28,360 nt of DNA from ATZT02 sp038124905 (lineage in GTDB: Bacteria > Actinomycetota > Actinomycetes > S36-B12 > UBA5976). Both the position numbers and the translations under genes were made by a program. Location: NCBI GenBank assembly GCA_038124905.1, contig JAYPCW010000012.1:1-28360 (forward strand), given 5' to 3'. How positions within the stretch are numbered: position 1 is the first letter of the stretch; each line of letters opens with the position of its first letter. Below are positions 16,319 to 23,866 of the stretch, one piece after another. Below the pieces are notes generated by a model. The model worked only from the letters and a program-made list of their open reading frames with translations, did no database searches and had not been told where the DNA came from.

Positions 16319-17238
16319 TCGTTAGCATGCAAGGCGGTATTTAAACCACCCCAAGAATTGGTCCTACTAACAACTTCAATTGCACCAGTTTGAGAGTTTC
16401 TTCTAAAAAGTAAATTGTCTTCACCGCTTAAAGCTGCGGCTTTAGTGCTGGTTCCATCAGGCAAGCTGACTTTGCTACCAGCAGTTACATATAAACCAGC
16501 TTCAACTACGCAGTTGTTACCGATACTGATTCCAATACCAGAATTTGCTCCGATCAAACTTTTTTCACCGACACTAATTACCTCTTTACCGCCGCCAGAA
16601 AGAGTTCCCATTATCGAGGCACCACCACCGATATCGGATCCATCACCGATTACTACTCCGGCACTGATGCGACCTTCAACCATCGAAGCGCCTAAAGTTC
16701 CGGCATTGAAATTAACAAAACCTTCATGCATGACGGTGGTACCGCTTGCCAAGTAAGCGCCAAGGCGGACTCGATCGCCATCAGCGATTCTTACTCCTGA
16801 GGGAATTACATAATCGATCATTCTGGGGAATTTATCGACGCTTAAAACAAAAAATGGTACTTGGTTACTTAGAGCTCTACTTTTTACATTATTCAACTCA
16901 CCTGGCAAAACAGCTCCCAAATTAGTCCAAGCCAAATTAGGTAGCACGGCAAATATTCCATCTAAATTTATAGATCTGGGTTTTACTAAGCGATGAGATA
17001 GCAAGTGCAATCGCAAATAAGCATCAGCAACATCGGTTGGTTTTTCAGATAAATCAGTTATCACGGTCTCAACTTGAATTCTGGAAACTCCGCGAATTTG
17101 ATCAAGGCCAAGAGTTGAGTCAAAATCATTAACTAGATTTGGATTTAAACCTAAGCTTGGTGCGGGGTAAAAAACCTCAAGTATTTCGCCATTAAATTCG
17201 GTAGCGAACCCGATTGCGCTAGCTGAGAGAGTTTCCAT
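16315..17238 (-). CDS. dapD: Tetrahydrodipicolinate N-succinyltransferase, actinobacterial type
   Basis: DapD transfers succinyl from succinyl-CoA to tetrahydrodipicolinate, opening the succinylase route to meso-diaminopimelate. The 307-residue protein has the mixed N-terminal domain of the actinobacterial form and, from about residue 140, hexapeptide repeats of a left-handed beta-helix (VRIADGDRVRLGAYLASG, VVIGDGSDIGGGASIMG, SLIGANSGIGISIGNNCVVEAGLYV). NFNAGTLGASMVEGRI contains the Glu (188) that by alignment corresponds to the catalytic Glu of M. tuberculosis DapD. The enzyme acts as a trimer. It is transcribed opposite to dapC, whose end it overlaps, and is divergent from dapE. Confidence 0.95.
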   Translation of the reverse strand: METLSASAIGFATEFNGEILEVFYPAPSLGLNPNLVNDFDSTLGLDQIRGVSRIQVETVITDLSEKPTDVADAYLRLHLLSHRLVKPRSINLDGIFAVLPNLAWTNLGAVLPGELNNVKSRALSNQVPFFVLSVDKFPRMIDYVIPSGVRIADGDRVRLGAYLASGTTVMHEGFVNFNAGTLGASMVEGRISAGVVIGDGSDIGGGASIMGTLSGGGKEVISVGEKSLIGANSGIGISIGNNCVVEAGLYVTAGSKVSLPDGTSTKAAALSGEDNLLFRRNSQTGAIEVVSRTNSWGGLNTALHAND

Positions 17239-17250
17239 GGGTAAAACTTA
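17239..17250 (-). promoter_or_regulatory. Candidate leaderless promoter of dapD
   Basis: On the minus strand TAAGTT (17245-17250) is followed by exactly six bases (TTACCC) and then the dapD ATG. This is the same arrangement as at mshB and at the hydrolase gene at 23902. There is no Shine-Dalgarno sequence, and a -35 box is not convincing (TTGGTG at a 19-base spacing). Confidence 0.45.
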
Positions 17251-17251
17251 G

Positions 17252-17265
17252 CGCCTGGCCGGGCG
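17252..17265. repeat. GC-rich imperfect palindrome between dapD and dapE
   Basis: CGCC-TGGCCG-GGCG is a nearly symmetric 14-base sequence, conspicuously GC-rich for this window. It lies just upstream of the dapD -10 box and inside the divergent dapD-dapE gap. It may be a shared operator; no regulator is identifiable. Confidence 0.3.
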
Positions 17266-17305
17266 AAACCACCAACCACTTTGATGGGTTTGAGAGAATA
17301 ACTAC

Positions 17306-18361
17306 ATGCTGCAATTAACTAAGAATTTGGCCGAGTTGACCGCTGACTTAGTTGATATCCCAAGCGTCTCATTGGATGAAAAAAACCTTGCCGATCAGGT
17401 ACAAAGTGCCTTGGAAGGGCTTTCGGGGCTAGAAGTGACTCGTATCGAAAATACTTTAATTGCGCGAACTAATTTTGGCTTTGACGAGCGAATTGTTTTA
17501 GCTGGTCACTTAGATACGGTGCCAGCAAACAACAATCAAAAATCCCAAAAAACTAATGATGCAATCCATGGCCTCGGTGCGGTAGATATGAAGGGCGGTT
17601 TGGCGGTAATGCTCAAACTGCTACAGAGTGTTAGTGAATTTAAAAAAGATGTTACTTTTTTATTTTACGAAGCAGAAGAAATTGAATCAAAATACAACGG
17701 CCTTGAAAAAATTTCTAAAACCCAAGGCAAATTACTAGAAGCAGACTTTGCGATACTACTAGAGCCAACTGGGGCAGTTTTGGAAATGGGCTGCCAAGGG
17801 TCACTCAGATTTAAAATAACTATTAAAGGCACCCGAGCTCATTCTGCTCGCTGGTGGAGAGGCGACAACGCAATACATAAGGCACAAGGCGTATTAGAGA
17901 TAGTTAATTCTTATCAACCACGCAACCCAGAAATTGACGGTTTAACTTTTAGAGAAGGTTTACAGATCGTTGGTATTAGCGGGGGAGTTGCCGGGAACGT
18001 CATTCCAGATTCAGTGGAGATTTTGTTAAATTATCGCTTCGCACCAGATCGGGATCAAGCTACAGCTACTGCTCACTTAAGTGAGCTTTTTGCAGATTTT
18101 GAGTTAGAAATTATCGATGTAGCAGAAGCCGCTCCCGTGGGATTAAACCAAAAGGCAATTGCAGATTTTGTAAAAGAGATAGATTTACCAATTGCACCAA
18201 AATTTGGCTGGACTGATGTTGCTCGGTTTTCTAAATTAAATATTCCAGCAATAAATTTTGGCCCAGGTGATCCTCACTTAGCGCATCACCCAGATGAAAT
18301 GGTGCCGATTGCTGATTTAGAACTTGTTTATCAAAGGTTAATCAGTTGGCTGATGAAGTAG
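17306..18361 (+). CDS. dapE: Succinyl-diaminopimelate desuccinylase
   Basis: DapE hydrolyses N-succinyl-LL-diaminopimelate to LL-diaminopimelate and succinate. It is an M20-family di-zinc hydrolase. GHLDT contains H68 and the catalytic-helper D70, GAVDMKGG contains bridging D94, and YEAEEIESKYNGL holds the general base and metal-binding Glu pair (124-125). The dimerisation domain with HSARWWRGDNAIHKA is present, and a C-terminal His is seen in AHHPDE. The length (351) fits the actinobacterial form. It follows dapD divergently and is overlapped for 16 bases by the LOG-family gene. With dapC and dapD it completes the succinylase branch except for steps encoded elsewhere. Confidence 0.95.
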   Translation: MLQLTKNLAELTADLVDIPSVSLDEKNLADQVQSALEGLSGLEVTRIENTLIARTNFGFDERIVLAGHLDTVPANNNQKSQKTNDAIHGLGAVDMKGGLAVMLKLLQSVSEFKKDVTFLFYEAEEIESKYNGLEKISKTQGKLLEADFAILLEPTGAVLEMGCQGSLRFKITIKGTRAHSARWWRGDNAIHKAQGVLEIVNSYQPRNPEIDGLTFREGLQIVGISGGVAGNVIPDSVEILLNYRFAPDRDQATATAHLSELFADFELEIIDVAEAAPVGLNQKAIADFVKEIDLPIAPKFGWTDVARFSKLNIPAINFGPGDPHLAHHPDEMVPIADLELVYQRLISWLMK

Positions 18362-18975
18362 CGAAAACAATTTGTGTATTTTGCGCCTCCAGTCAAGATA
18401 TTGACGATAAATATTTAAATCTCGCTAGCGAATTAGGTGCGGCAATTGCCCAAAAAAAATATAACTTAGTTACTGGCGGCGGTTCTATCTCAATGATGGG
18501 AGCAATTGCTACTAGCGCTAGAAGGCATGCGGGTAAAACGATCGGAGTGATTCCAGAAGGATTATTAAAATTTGAAGTTGCAGATGAAGCAGCTGATGAA
18601 TTAATCATCACCAAAGACATGCGAGCAAGAAAAGGTGTGATGGATTCTTATAGCGACGCCTTTATTGCTTTGCCTGGCGGCATTGGCACATTGGAAGAAT
18701 TAATTGAAGTATGGACCGCACGAAGTTTAGGAATGCACAACAAGCCAATAATCATTCTCGACCCATGGAATGACTATGCCGGTTTAAAAAATTTAGTACA
18801 AGAATTAACTGAAAAATTTTTTATCAGGCAAGCTGCCACGGTGATTCCCAGTTGGGTAACAACAGTTGCCGATGCACTTACTGCGGTGGAGAATGAATGG
18901 CAAGAGCCTCGCAGCATTTTGGCTACAGCGAGGGATTTACTAGAAGCGGAAGTAGACGAAGTTAATGAAAGCTGA
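18346..18975 (+). CDS. LOG-family nucleoside-5'-monophosphate phosphoribohydrolase
   Basis: LOG proteins cleave the N-glycosidic bond of cytokinin-type nucleotides or AMP, releasing the base and ribose 5-phosphate; older annotations wrongly call them lysine decarboxylases. The 209 residues include VFCASS near the N-terminus, GGGSISMMGAIA (44-55), DMRARK (91-96) and the diagnostic PGGIGTLEE (110-118). The frame starts at TTG (18346), inside the dapE stop region, with AAAGG eight bases upstream; no later ATG or GTG would preserve the conserved VFCAS strand. M. tuberculosis has a LOG protein (Rv1205) close to dapE (Rv1202), so the position is conserved. The next gene overlaps it by 11 bases. Confidence 0.9.
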   Translation: MADEVAKTICVFCASSQDIDDKYLNLASELGAAIAQKKYNLVTGGGSISMMGAIATSARRHAGKTIGVIPEGLLKFEVADEAADELIITKDMRARKGVMDSYSDAFIALPGGIGTLEELIEVWTARSLGMHNKPIIILDPWNDYAGLKNLVQELTEKFFIRQAATVIPSWVTTVADALTAVENEWQEPRSILATARDLLEAEVDEVNES

Positions 18976-19411
18976 TTTAGCACTTACCCAAAGAGTTAAA
19001 GCACCTCAAGAAAAAGTCTTTGACGAAATCGTAAATTGGCCCAAGCAAGGCGAATGGATGTTGGGTACCAAAGTTTGGGTAACTAAAAATGATGGTGTGG
19101 GAGTAGGTGGAGAGTTTGCTGCTTTTACTGGAGTTGGAAAACTAGGGTTTGTTGATCCGATGCGCATTACTGAATGGAATCGGCCACATTCTGTTTCTGT
19201 ACTTCACTTAGGCAAGGTTGTTAAGGGAACAGGTGCAATGCAAGTGAAAAAGATTTCAGAAAATGAGTCTGAATTTATTTGGTCAGAAAGCATCTACCCT
19301 CCATTAGGTTTTTTTGGATATATTGGCTACAAAATAATTGAACCATTTTTTAAAATCGCAATACAAAAATCACTTAAAAAATTTGCGCAAATAGTAGAAA
19401 TTAATTCTTAA
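18965..19411 (+). CDS. SRPBCC (START/polyketide-cyclase-like) family protein
   Basis: The 148-residue protein has the helix-grip pattern of the SRPBCC superfamily. LTQRVKAPQEKVFDEIVNWPKQGEWM is the typical opening strand and helix, and there is a long C-terminal helix (FFKIAIQKSLKKFAQIVE). These proteins bind hydrophobic ligands in an internal cavity; the ligand here is unknown. There is no signal peptide. It starts at an ATG overlapping the end of the LOG gene, so dapE-LOG-SRPBCC are probably co-transcribed. The actinobacterial Rv0910-like SRPBCC proteins are the nearest type I can suggest. The function cannot be inferred. Confidence 0.78.
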   Translation: MKADLALTQRVKAPQEKVFDEIVNWPKQGEWMLGTKVWVTKNDGVGVGGEFAAFTGVGKLGFVDPMRITEWNRPHSVSVLHLGKVVKGTGAMQVKKISENESEFIWSESIYPPLGFFGYIGYKIIEPFFKIAIQKSLKKFAQIVEINS

Positions 19412-19488
19412 ATAAAGGCAATTTTTAAGATATAGGATTTTGTAGTAAGATAAACCTCATAGAATTTGAGTGATTGAGGATTAAAACT

Positions 19489-19656
19489 ATGGCAGCGATG
19501 AAACCACGTACTGGTGATGGACCAATGGAAGTGACCAAAGAGGGTCGCGGCGTAGTGGTAAGAATTCCGCTAGAAGGCGGCGGTCGTTTAGTAGTTGAAA
19601 TGTCCCACGAAGAAGCAAAAGAACTAGATACTCAACTAGAAGTTCTTAAAGCTTAA
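19489..19656 (+). CDS. DUF3117 small protein (Rv1211-like)
   Basis: This 55-residue protein begins MAAMKPRTGDGPMEVTKEGR and continues with the conserved VPLEGGGRLVVE-type segment (here IPLEGGGRLVVEM). It is near-identical in pattern to DUF3117 proteins found almost throughout actinobacteria, M. tuberculosis Rv1211 among them. An in-frame TTG at 19474 would add five residues, but the ATG at 19489 matches the family start and has GAGGA eight bases upstream. The protein is soluble, highly conserved and of unknown function. It appears monocistronic. Its end is one base from that of the opposing O-methyltransferase gene. Confidence 0.95.
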   Translation: MAAMKPRTGDGPMEVTKEGRGVVVRIPLEGGGRLVVEMSHEEAKELDTQLEVLKA

Positions 19657-19657
19657 A

Positions 19658-20305
19658 TCAACTAGCGCGCTCTGGTCGGTAAATTGCAGCTAACAAACCA
19701 TCGGCGTTCGCCACTAACACTGGGATGAAGCGTTCATCTTCTCGAATTTTCTCGCAAACATTTCTAATGGCAATTGTTTCTGCGTCTTGATGTTTTGAAC
19801 TAGAAACTCGATCTTCATAAAGCGCGTTATCGAAAACTAAAATTCCACCTGGCCTAAGTAGCCTGGTGCTTTCTTCTAGGAGTGATTCGTATTCCAGTTT
19901 GTCTCCGGCAATCAAGATCAAGTCATAGGCTTTATCGGTTAATCGAGAAACCACATCTAGGGCTTTTCCGGTGATCAAGCGAGTGCGCTGTGGCTCAATT
20001 GCCGCCTTTGCGAATGTTTCTTTTGCAATTCTCTGCGCACCGGCATCATGATCAATACTGGTTAAAACCCCAGCTGGGTTCATTCCTCTTAAAAGCCAGA
20101 CACCGCTTATGCCAACACCCGTTCCAATCTCAACCACATTGCTCGCATCATTTGAGCTTGCAAGAAATCTTAAGAAGGCGCCACCACCGCTGCCGATTGC
20201 TGGGATCTTTTTGGCTTCTGCCATCTCTCGCGCAGAACTTAAGATTTTGTCCTCGCCAATTAGATTCTGGGCGTAGGCCCAACTTTGCCCACTCGGTGCT
20301 ATCAC
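19658..20305 (-). CDS. O-methyltransferase, Rv1220c-like
   Basis: This is a SAM-dependent methyltransferase of the COMT-like family 3 (215 residues). The SAM-binding motif I is VVEIGTGVGISGVWLL, motif II is LTSIDHDAGAQRIAKE, and YDLILIAGDKLEYESLLEESTRLLRPGGILVFDNALYEDRV carries the usual metal/SAM region, although the first acidic ligand position reads AGDK rather than DADK. The substrate is unknown. The M. tuberculosis counterpart Rv1220c lies next to sigE-rseA-htrA; here the next gene is htrA directly. The start is GTG at 20305 with GAAGG seven bases upstream. Confidence 0.9.
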   Translation of the reverse strand: MIAPSGQSWAYAQNLIGEDKILSSAREMAEAKKIPAIGSGGGAFLRFLASSNDASNVVEIGTGVGISGVWLLRGMNPAGVLTSIDHDAGAQRIAKETFAKAAIEPQRTRLITGKALDVVSRLTDKAYDLILIAGDKLEYESLLEESTRLLRPGGILVFDNALYEDRVSSSKHQDAETIAIRNVCEKIREDERFIPVLVANADGLLAAIYRPERAS

Positions 20306-20365
20306 AGAAATACCTTCTTCGAAATTTTTAATTTAGTCAAGGCTAATTCAACCCTCAGCATTTTT

Positions 20366-20412
20366 TAAGATGCGGGGCCCTAACATGGGAGATAAGTTAA
20401 TCACTAGAGGAG
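20366..20412 (+). promoter_or_regulatory. Candidate -10 box and ribosome site of htrA
   Basis: TAAGAT (20366-20371) fits a -10 box but no good -35 is seen. Because the box covers the in-frame ATG at 20370, that ATG is an unlikely start. AGAGGAG (20406-20412) lies just before the ATG at 20415, giving a short but usable spacing. Confidence 0.4.
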
Positions 20413-20414
20413 AT

Positions 20415-21584
20415 ATGACTCAATCACCCTTTGATCCGCCTACCGGCTACGGACTTTCTTACACCACGCCCTCAAGCGAGCGCCCGAGACGCAGCACCCC
20501 CCTTTCTGCTGTTGTGGTGATTTCGCTATTGATTGGTGCCTTAACCGGTGGAATCAGTGGTTGGTTGGCCGCAGACTTCTTTCAAAATTTTTCTGGTAAC
20601 AACTCGAATCAGATCGCTGTATCAAATGAAACCAATCAAGCACAAAACAATGCCGCGCAATTGCCGGCCATCAAACCTTTAGAAGGTTCAATCCCAGCAA
20701 TTGTGCAAGTAGTTCAGCCAAGTGTGGTGAGCATTTCTGCCTCGGGTGCTGGCGGGACCGGAACAGGATCTGGATTTATATATCGACCAGATGGCTACAT
20801 CATTACCAACAATCACGTGATTTCCACAGCTGCGGGTTCTGGTGAAATTGAAGTTACGCTTTTTGATCGGAGTACTTACCCCGCAAGATTGATCGGCCGA
20901 AATTCTTCATACGATCTAGCGGTTTTAAAAATTGAAAAAGAAGGCCTCACACCTTTGAGTATTGGTAATTCTGATCAATTACAAGTTGGTGATTCGACGA
21001 TTGCTTTTGGTTCGCCACTTGGATTAGTTGGCACCGTAACCAGCGGAATAGTTTCGGCATTAAATCGACCAGTAACAGCTGGTGGCGTAGGCGATCAGTC
21101 TTACATCTCAGCAATTCAAACTGACGCGGCAATTAATCCAGGTAATTCTGGAGGACCTTTAGTGAACGCAGCCGCTGAGGTAGTGGGCGTAAATTCAGCA
21201 ATTGCCACATTAGGAGTTGGGGCAAGTGGCAGCATTGGATTGGGTTTTGCGATTCCGATCACTCAGGTTGAAAGAATTCTGCAAGAGATTATTGCTTCTG
21301 GGGTAAGCAGTACACCAATTGCAGGAATTAGCATCGATTCAACTTACGAGGGCACTGGCGCGAGAGTCGCCGAAGTAGTTGTGGGCGGCCCCAGTGAAAA
21401 TTCGGGTCTTAGCGAAGGTGATGTAATCACAAAAATTGATGGCGAATTCGTTGATGATTCCATTGAATTAATCGTGGCAATTCGTCGAAACGATCCAGGT
21501 GACACAGTTACTTTCACTGCCACTTCACCTAGCGGAGAAGAAAAAGCCGTTACCGTAACTTTGGGCTCACGCGAAGAAGGTTAA
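20415..21584 (+). CDS. htrA: HtrA/DegP-like membrane-anchored serine protease
   Basis: HtrA proteins degrade or refold damaged envelope proteins. From the ATG at 20415 there are 389 residues: a short Pro-rich cytoplasmic tail, one membrane segment (about 31-57), a Asn/Gln-rich linker, a trypsin-like protease domain and one PDZ domain (about 303-385). The catalytic triad is H134 (TNNHVIS), D167 (YDLAVL) and S245 (NPGNSGGP). The frame extends to an ATG at 20370, but the later start has a ribosome site. In mycobacteria htrA follows sigE and rseA; neither is here, so control must differ. Its 3' end overlaps the opposing mrp gene by four bases. Confidence 0.94.
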   Translation: MTQSPFDPPTGYGLSYTTPSSERPRRSTPLSAVVVISLLIGALTGGISGWLAADFFQNFSGNNSNQIAVSNETNQAQNNAAQLPAIKPLEGSIPAIVQVVQPSVVSISASGAGGTGTGSGFIYRPDGYIITNNHVISTAAGSGEIEVTLFDRSTYPARLIGRNSSYDLAVLKIEKEGLTPLSIGNSDQLQVGDSTIAFGSPLGLVGTVTSGIVSALNRPVTAGGVGDQSYISAIQTDAAINPGNSGGPLVNAAAEVVGVNSAIATLGVGASGSIGLGFAIPITQVERILQEIIASGVSSTPIAGISIDSTYEGTGARVAEVVVGGPSENSGLSEGDVITKIDGEFVDDSIELIVAIRRNDPGDTVTFTATSPSGEEKAVTVTLGSREEG

Positions 21585-22705
21585 TTACTAACTGGGGAAA
21601 GATTTAATGACTTTCCAGCTAAACCTTTGGGTCGCTTAATAAGTGAATTAGCAATTTCAATAATTGCAATGCTGGCGGTTGAATCTGGATCAGCCAAAAC
21701 TAGCGGCTCACCTGCGTCAGCACCTTCACGTAGTCGAACATCAAAAGGAACTTTACCTAAGAGTGAAACTTCTTTACCGATTTCTTTTGTCAAAGATTCC
21801 ACAACAGCTTCACCACCACCAGAGCCAAAAAGCTGCATTGGCTCCTGGCAGTGAGTGCAAATAACTTCACTCATATTTTCAATGACGCCCGCAACTGTTT
21901 GGTGGGTCTGCGTAGAAATCGTTCCGGCTCGTACTGCGACTTCAGAAGCACTTACTTGAGGCGTCGTGATTACCACAATTTCTGCTTTGGGTAAAAGTTG
22001 AGCAACGCTTATTGCCACATCGCCTGTTCCTGGTGGCAAATCTAAGAGCAAGAAATCTAAATCACCCCACCAAACATCAGTTAAAAATTGTTCTAGAGCC
22101 TTATGCAACATGGGCCCGCGAAAAGCAATGGGTTGAGAAACTCCGCCAGGTTTAAAAGGCAACATAGAGATTGCTCTGACGCCCCATTTACTGGGTGGCA
22201 TGATCATGCCTTCCACCATGGTGGGGGCGTGGTCGATACCTAAAATTCTTGGAATTGAGTGACCATAAACATCTGCATCTAAAATCCCGACAGAAAAACC
22301 TTTAGCAGCTATTGCCGCAGCTAGATTTACAGTTAGCGATGACTTACCAACTCCACCTTTACCCGAGGCAATGGCAAACACTTTAGTTAAGGAATCTTCT
22401 CTGGCAAAGGGGTTTTCTTTTTGCGGGCCGCGCAATTTTTCACGCAGTGCTTTTCGTTGCTCGTCGCTCATCACATCAAATACGACTTGAGTTTGCGCCA
22501 AAGGCTGTACTTTATTGACTGCTTGTTGAATCCGGCCAACAATTTCTTGCTTCAAAGGGCAACCAGCAACAGTTAAAAAAATTTCAATTGCCACATTGTG
22601 ACCTTCAATATTTACTGATTTGACCATGTCTAACTCAGTAATTGGGCGCCTAATTTCTGGGTCTTCTACCTCAGCTAGCGCTTTCATGATTAGTTCTTGA
22701 TTCAC
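21581..22705 (-). CDS. mrp: Mrp/ApbC iron-sulfur cluster carrier ATPase
   Basis: Mrp-family proteins (ApbC/Nbp35-like) bind and deliver Fe-S clusters in the cytosol and use ATP. The 374-residue protein has an N-terminal MIP18/DUF59 domain (about 1-80, with the conserved GCP at 48-50), a ParA-like P-loop domain with GKGGVGKSS at about 115-123, LDADVYGHS and LDLPPGTGD, and the cluster-binding pair C283-x-x-C286 (CTHC). It starts with GTG at 22705, behind AAAGG at six bases; an internal ATG seven codons in is possible. It is the last gene of a tight minus-strand run after DUF3107 and an alpha/beta hydrolase (14-base gap). M. tuberculosis mrp (Rv1229c) is likewise near htrA. Confidence 0.94.
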   Translation of the reverse strand: MNQELIMKALAEVEDPEIRRPITELDMVKSVNIEGHNVAIEIFLTVAGCPLKQEIVGRIQQAVNKVQPLAQTQVVFDVMSDEQRKALREKLRGPQKENPFAREDSLTKVFAIASGKGGVGKSSLTVNLAAAIAAKGFSVGILDADVYGHSIPRILGIDHAPTMVEGMIMPPSKWGVRAISMLPFKPGGVSQPIAFRGPMLHKALEQFLTDVWWGDLDFLLLDLPPGTGDVAISVAQLLPKAEIVVITTPQVSASEVAVRAGTISTQTHQTVAGVIENMSEVICTHCQEPMQLFGSGGGEAVVESLTKEIGKEVSLLGKVPFDVRLREGADAGEPLVLADPDSTASIAIIEIANSLIKRPKGLAGKSLNLSPVSN

Positions 22706-22719
22706 TAGTTGCCTTTACC

Positions 22720-23586
22720 TCAACTTTTTGTAAAAAAATCTATTAGCGCCGCAGCTGTTTCCATAGGACGCTCTCTTGCAGGTGAGTGACCAGCTGAAGC
22801 CACCATTACATAATCAGCATTTAGTGTTTTGGCCATCTCTTGCTGCATTGGGATTGGCCAAATGTCGTCATGTTCTCCAGTTAGTACTAGCGCTGGTAAA
22901 TTCTTTTTTGCCAGAACTTGTGCAAGATTTTGCGTCAAATCTGGAGTATCCTGCAAAATTACGGCTGTCTCATGTAGTGCTTGTGGATTATTTTGCATCC
23001 AGCGTTTTTTTCTAAATTCCCAAACTTCAGGGGTAAATTTATCTGGGCTTGACTTTTTCTCTTCAGTTTCAATAATTTGCCAAGCGACTTCTAGTGGAGT
23101 TTGGGGGAACCCTTTTCTAATGGCGGCAATGTTTCGCTGACGGTCTTTAGGAATTGCACCAGGGCCCGAGCAAAGCAAGGTGACTGATTTAAAAAATTCT
23201 GGGTTACTAAAAACAGATTTTTGGGCAACCAACCCACCCATGGAATGTCCAATTAGGTGAACTGGCTTTTTGAATTTTTCTGCTATCGACAAGACATCGT
23301 TAGCTAAATTTTCTAAAGTAAAACCGCCAGGATCAAGTGAATATTTGGATTCGTATTGCCCTCTTTGGTCAAAAGAAATTACCCCGTATCCGGCAGTACT
23401 TAAAGGCGGCAAGATTGCGAGGTAATCCTCCTTGCTACCAGTAAACCCTGGCACGCAAACAACTAATTCTTCAGCGTTACTTGTAGAAACCGTATTCAGA
23501 GCGGCCAAGCGATGCGTTGCAAGATCAATCTCTATTTTTTCTACGTCGCTTGGTAGCTCTAGGAGCATTTGGTGAACTTCAGGCAT
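22720..23586 (-). CDS. Alpha/beta hydrolase (PGFTGSKEDY type)
   Basis: The 288-residue soluble enzyme has the alpha/beta-hydrolase fold. The oxyanion strand CVPGFTGSKEDYLAIL (44-59), nucleophile S115 in GHSMGG, acid at D240/D241 in GEHDDIWP and H267 in SAGHSPARE complete the triad. A lid region lies around 145-215. It could be an esterase, lipase-like enzyme or peptidase; the substrate cannot be told. Its ATG overlaps the TAA of the DUF3107 gene by one base (TAATG), so the two are translationally coupled, and mrp follows after 14 bases. This arrangement suggests one operon of three genes. Confidence 0.88.
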   Translation of the reverse strand: MPEVHQMLLELPSDVEKIEIDLATHRLAALNTVSTSNAEELVVCVPGFTGSKEDYLAILPPLSTAGYGVISFDQRGQYESKYSLDPGGFTLENLANDVLSIAEKFKKPVHLIGHSMGGLVAQKSVFSNPEFFKSVTLLCSGPGAIPKDRQRNIAAIRKGFPQTPLEVAWQIIETEEKKSSPDKFTPEVWEFRKKRWMQNNPQALHETAVILQDTPDLTQNLAQVLAKKNLPALVLTGEHDDIWPIPMQQEMAKTLNADYVMVASAGHSPARERPMETAAALIDFFTKS

Positions 23587-23807
23587 TAGCCAGCAAATCC
23601 CACCCTGCGCTCAACTGCTGAACCAATTTCGATGAAGGCAATCTTTGCTGCTGGAATTAAAATTTGCTTTCCTTTGTCGTCAGTTAGATTTAATAGCGAA
23701 CCTTCTTCAATAGCCTTATTAACAGCTTGTTTTATTTCTTCTGGAGTTTGGTTGCTTTCAAAAACTAGCTCGCGAGCGGCATCTTGTACTCCGATGCGTA
23801 CTTCCAT
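23586..23807 (-). CDS. DUF3107 small protein (Rv3208A/TB9.4-like)
   Basis: The 73-residue protein begins MEVRIGVQDAARELVFES and ends KIAFIEIGSAVERRVGFAG, with LTDDKGKQILIPA between. This is the conserved pattern of DUF3107, found across actinobacteria and including the small mycobacterial protein Rv3208A. It looks like a compact alpha/beta domain without catalytic residues and has no assigned biochemical function. The ATG has AAAGG nine bases upstream. It is the first gene of a coupled DUF3107-hydrolase-mrp run and is divergent from a second alpha/beta hydrolase. Confidence 0.93.
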   Translation of the reverse strand: MEVRIGVQDAARELVFESNQTPEEIKQAVNKAIEEGSLLNLTDDKGKQILIPAAKIAFIEIGSAVERRVGFAG

Positions 23808-23866
23808 GAAAAGGGACCTTTCTAATGTGATACCCCAAGATTAATGCCTTATTTTCGGCTCTGCAT

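Noticed and set aside
18346..18975. Lysine decarboxylase
   Set aside because: The PGGIGTLEE motif is that of LOG phosphoribohydrolases; the decarboxylase label is a known misannotation, despite the tempting neighbouring lysine genes.
19406..19430. TCTTAAA/TTTAAGA stem after the SRPBCC gene as an intrinsic terminator
   Set aside because: The stem is AT-only apart from one pair, has an 11-base loop, starts inside the coding end and is not followed by a U-tract.
20370..20414. N-terminal extension of HtrA from the ATG at 20370
   Set aside because: That ATG overlaps a TAAGAT -10-like box and has no ribosome site; AGAGGAG precedes the ATG at 20415.
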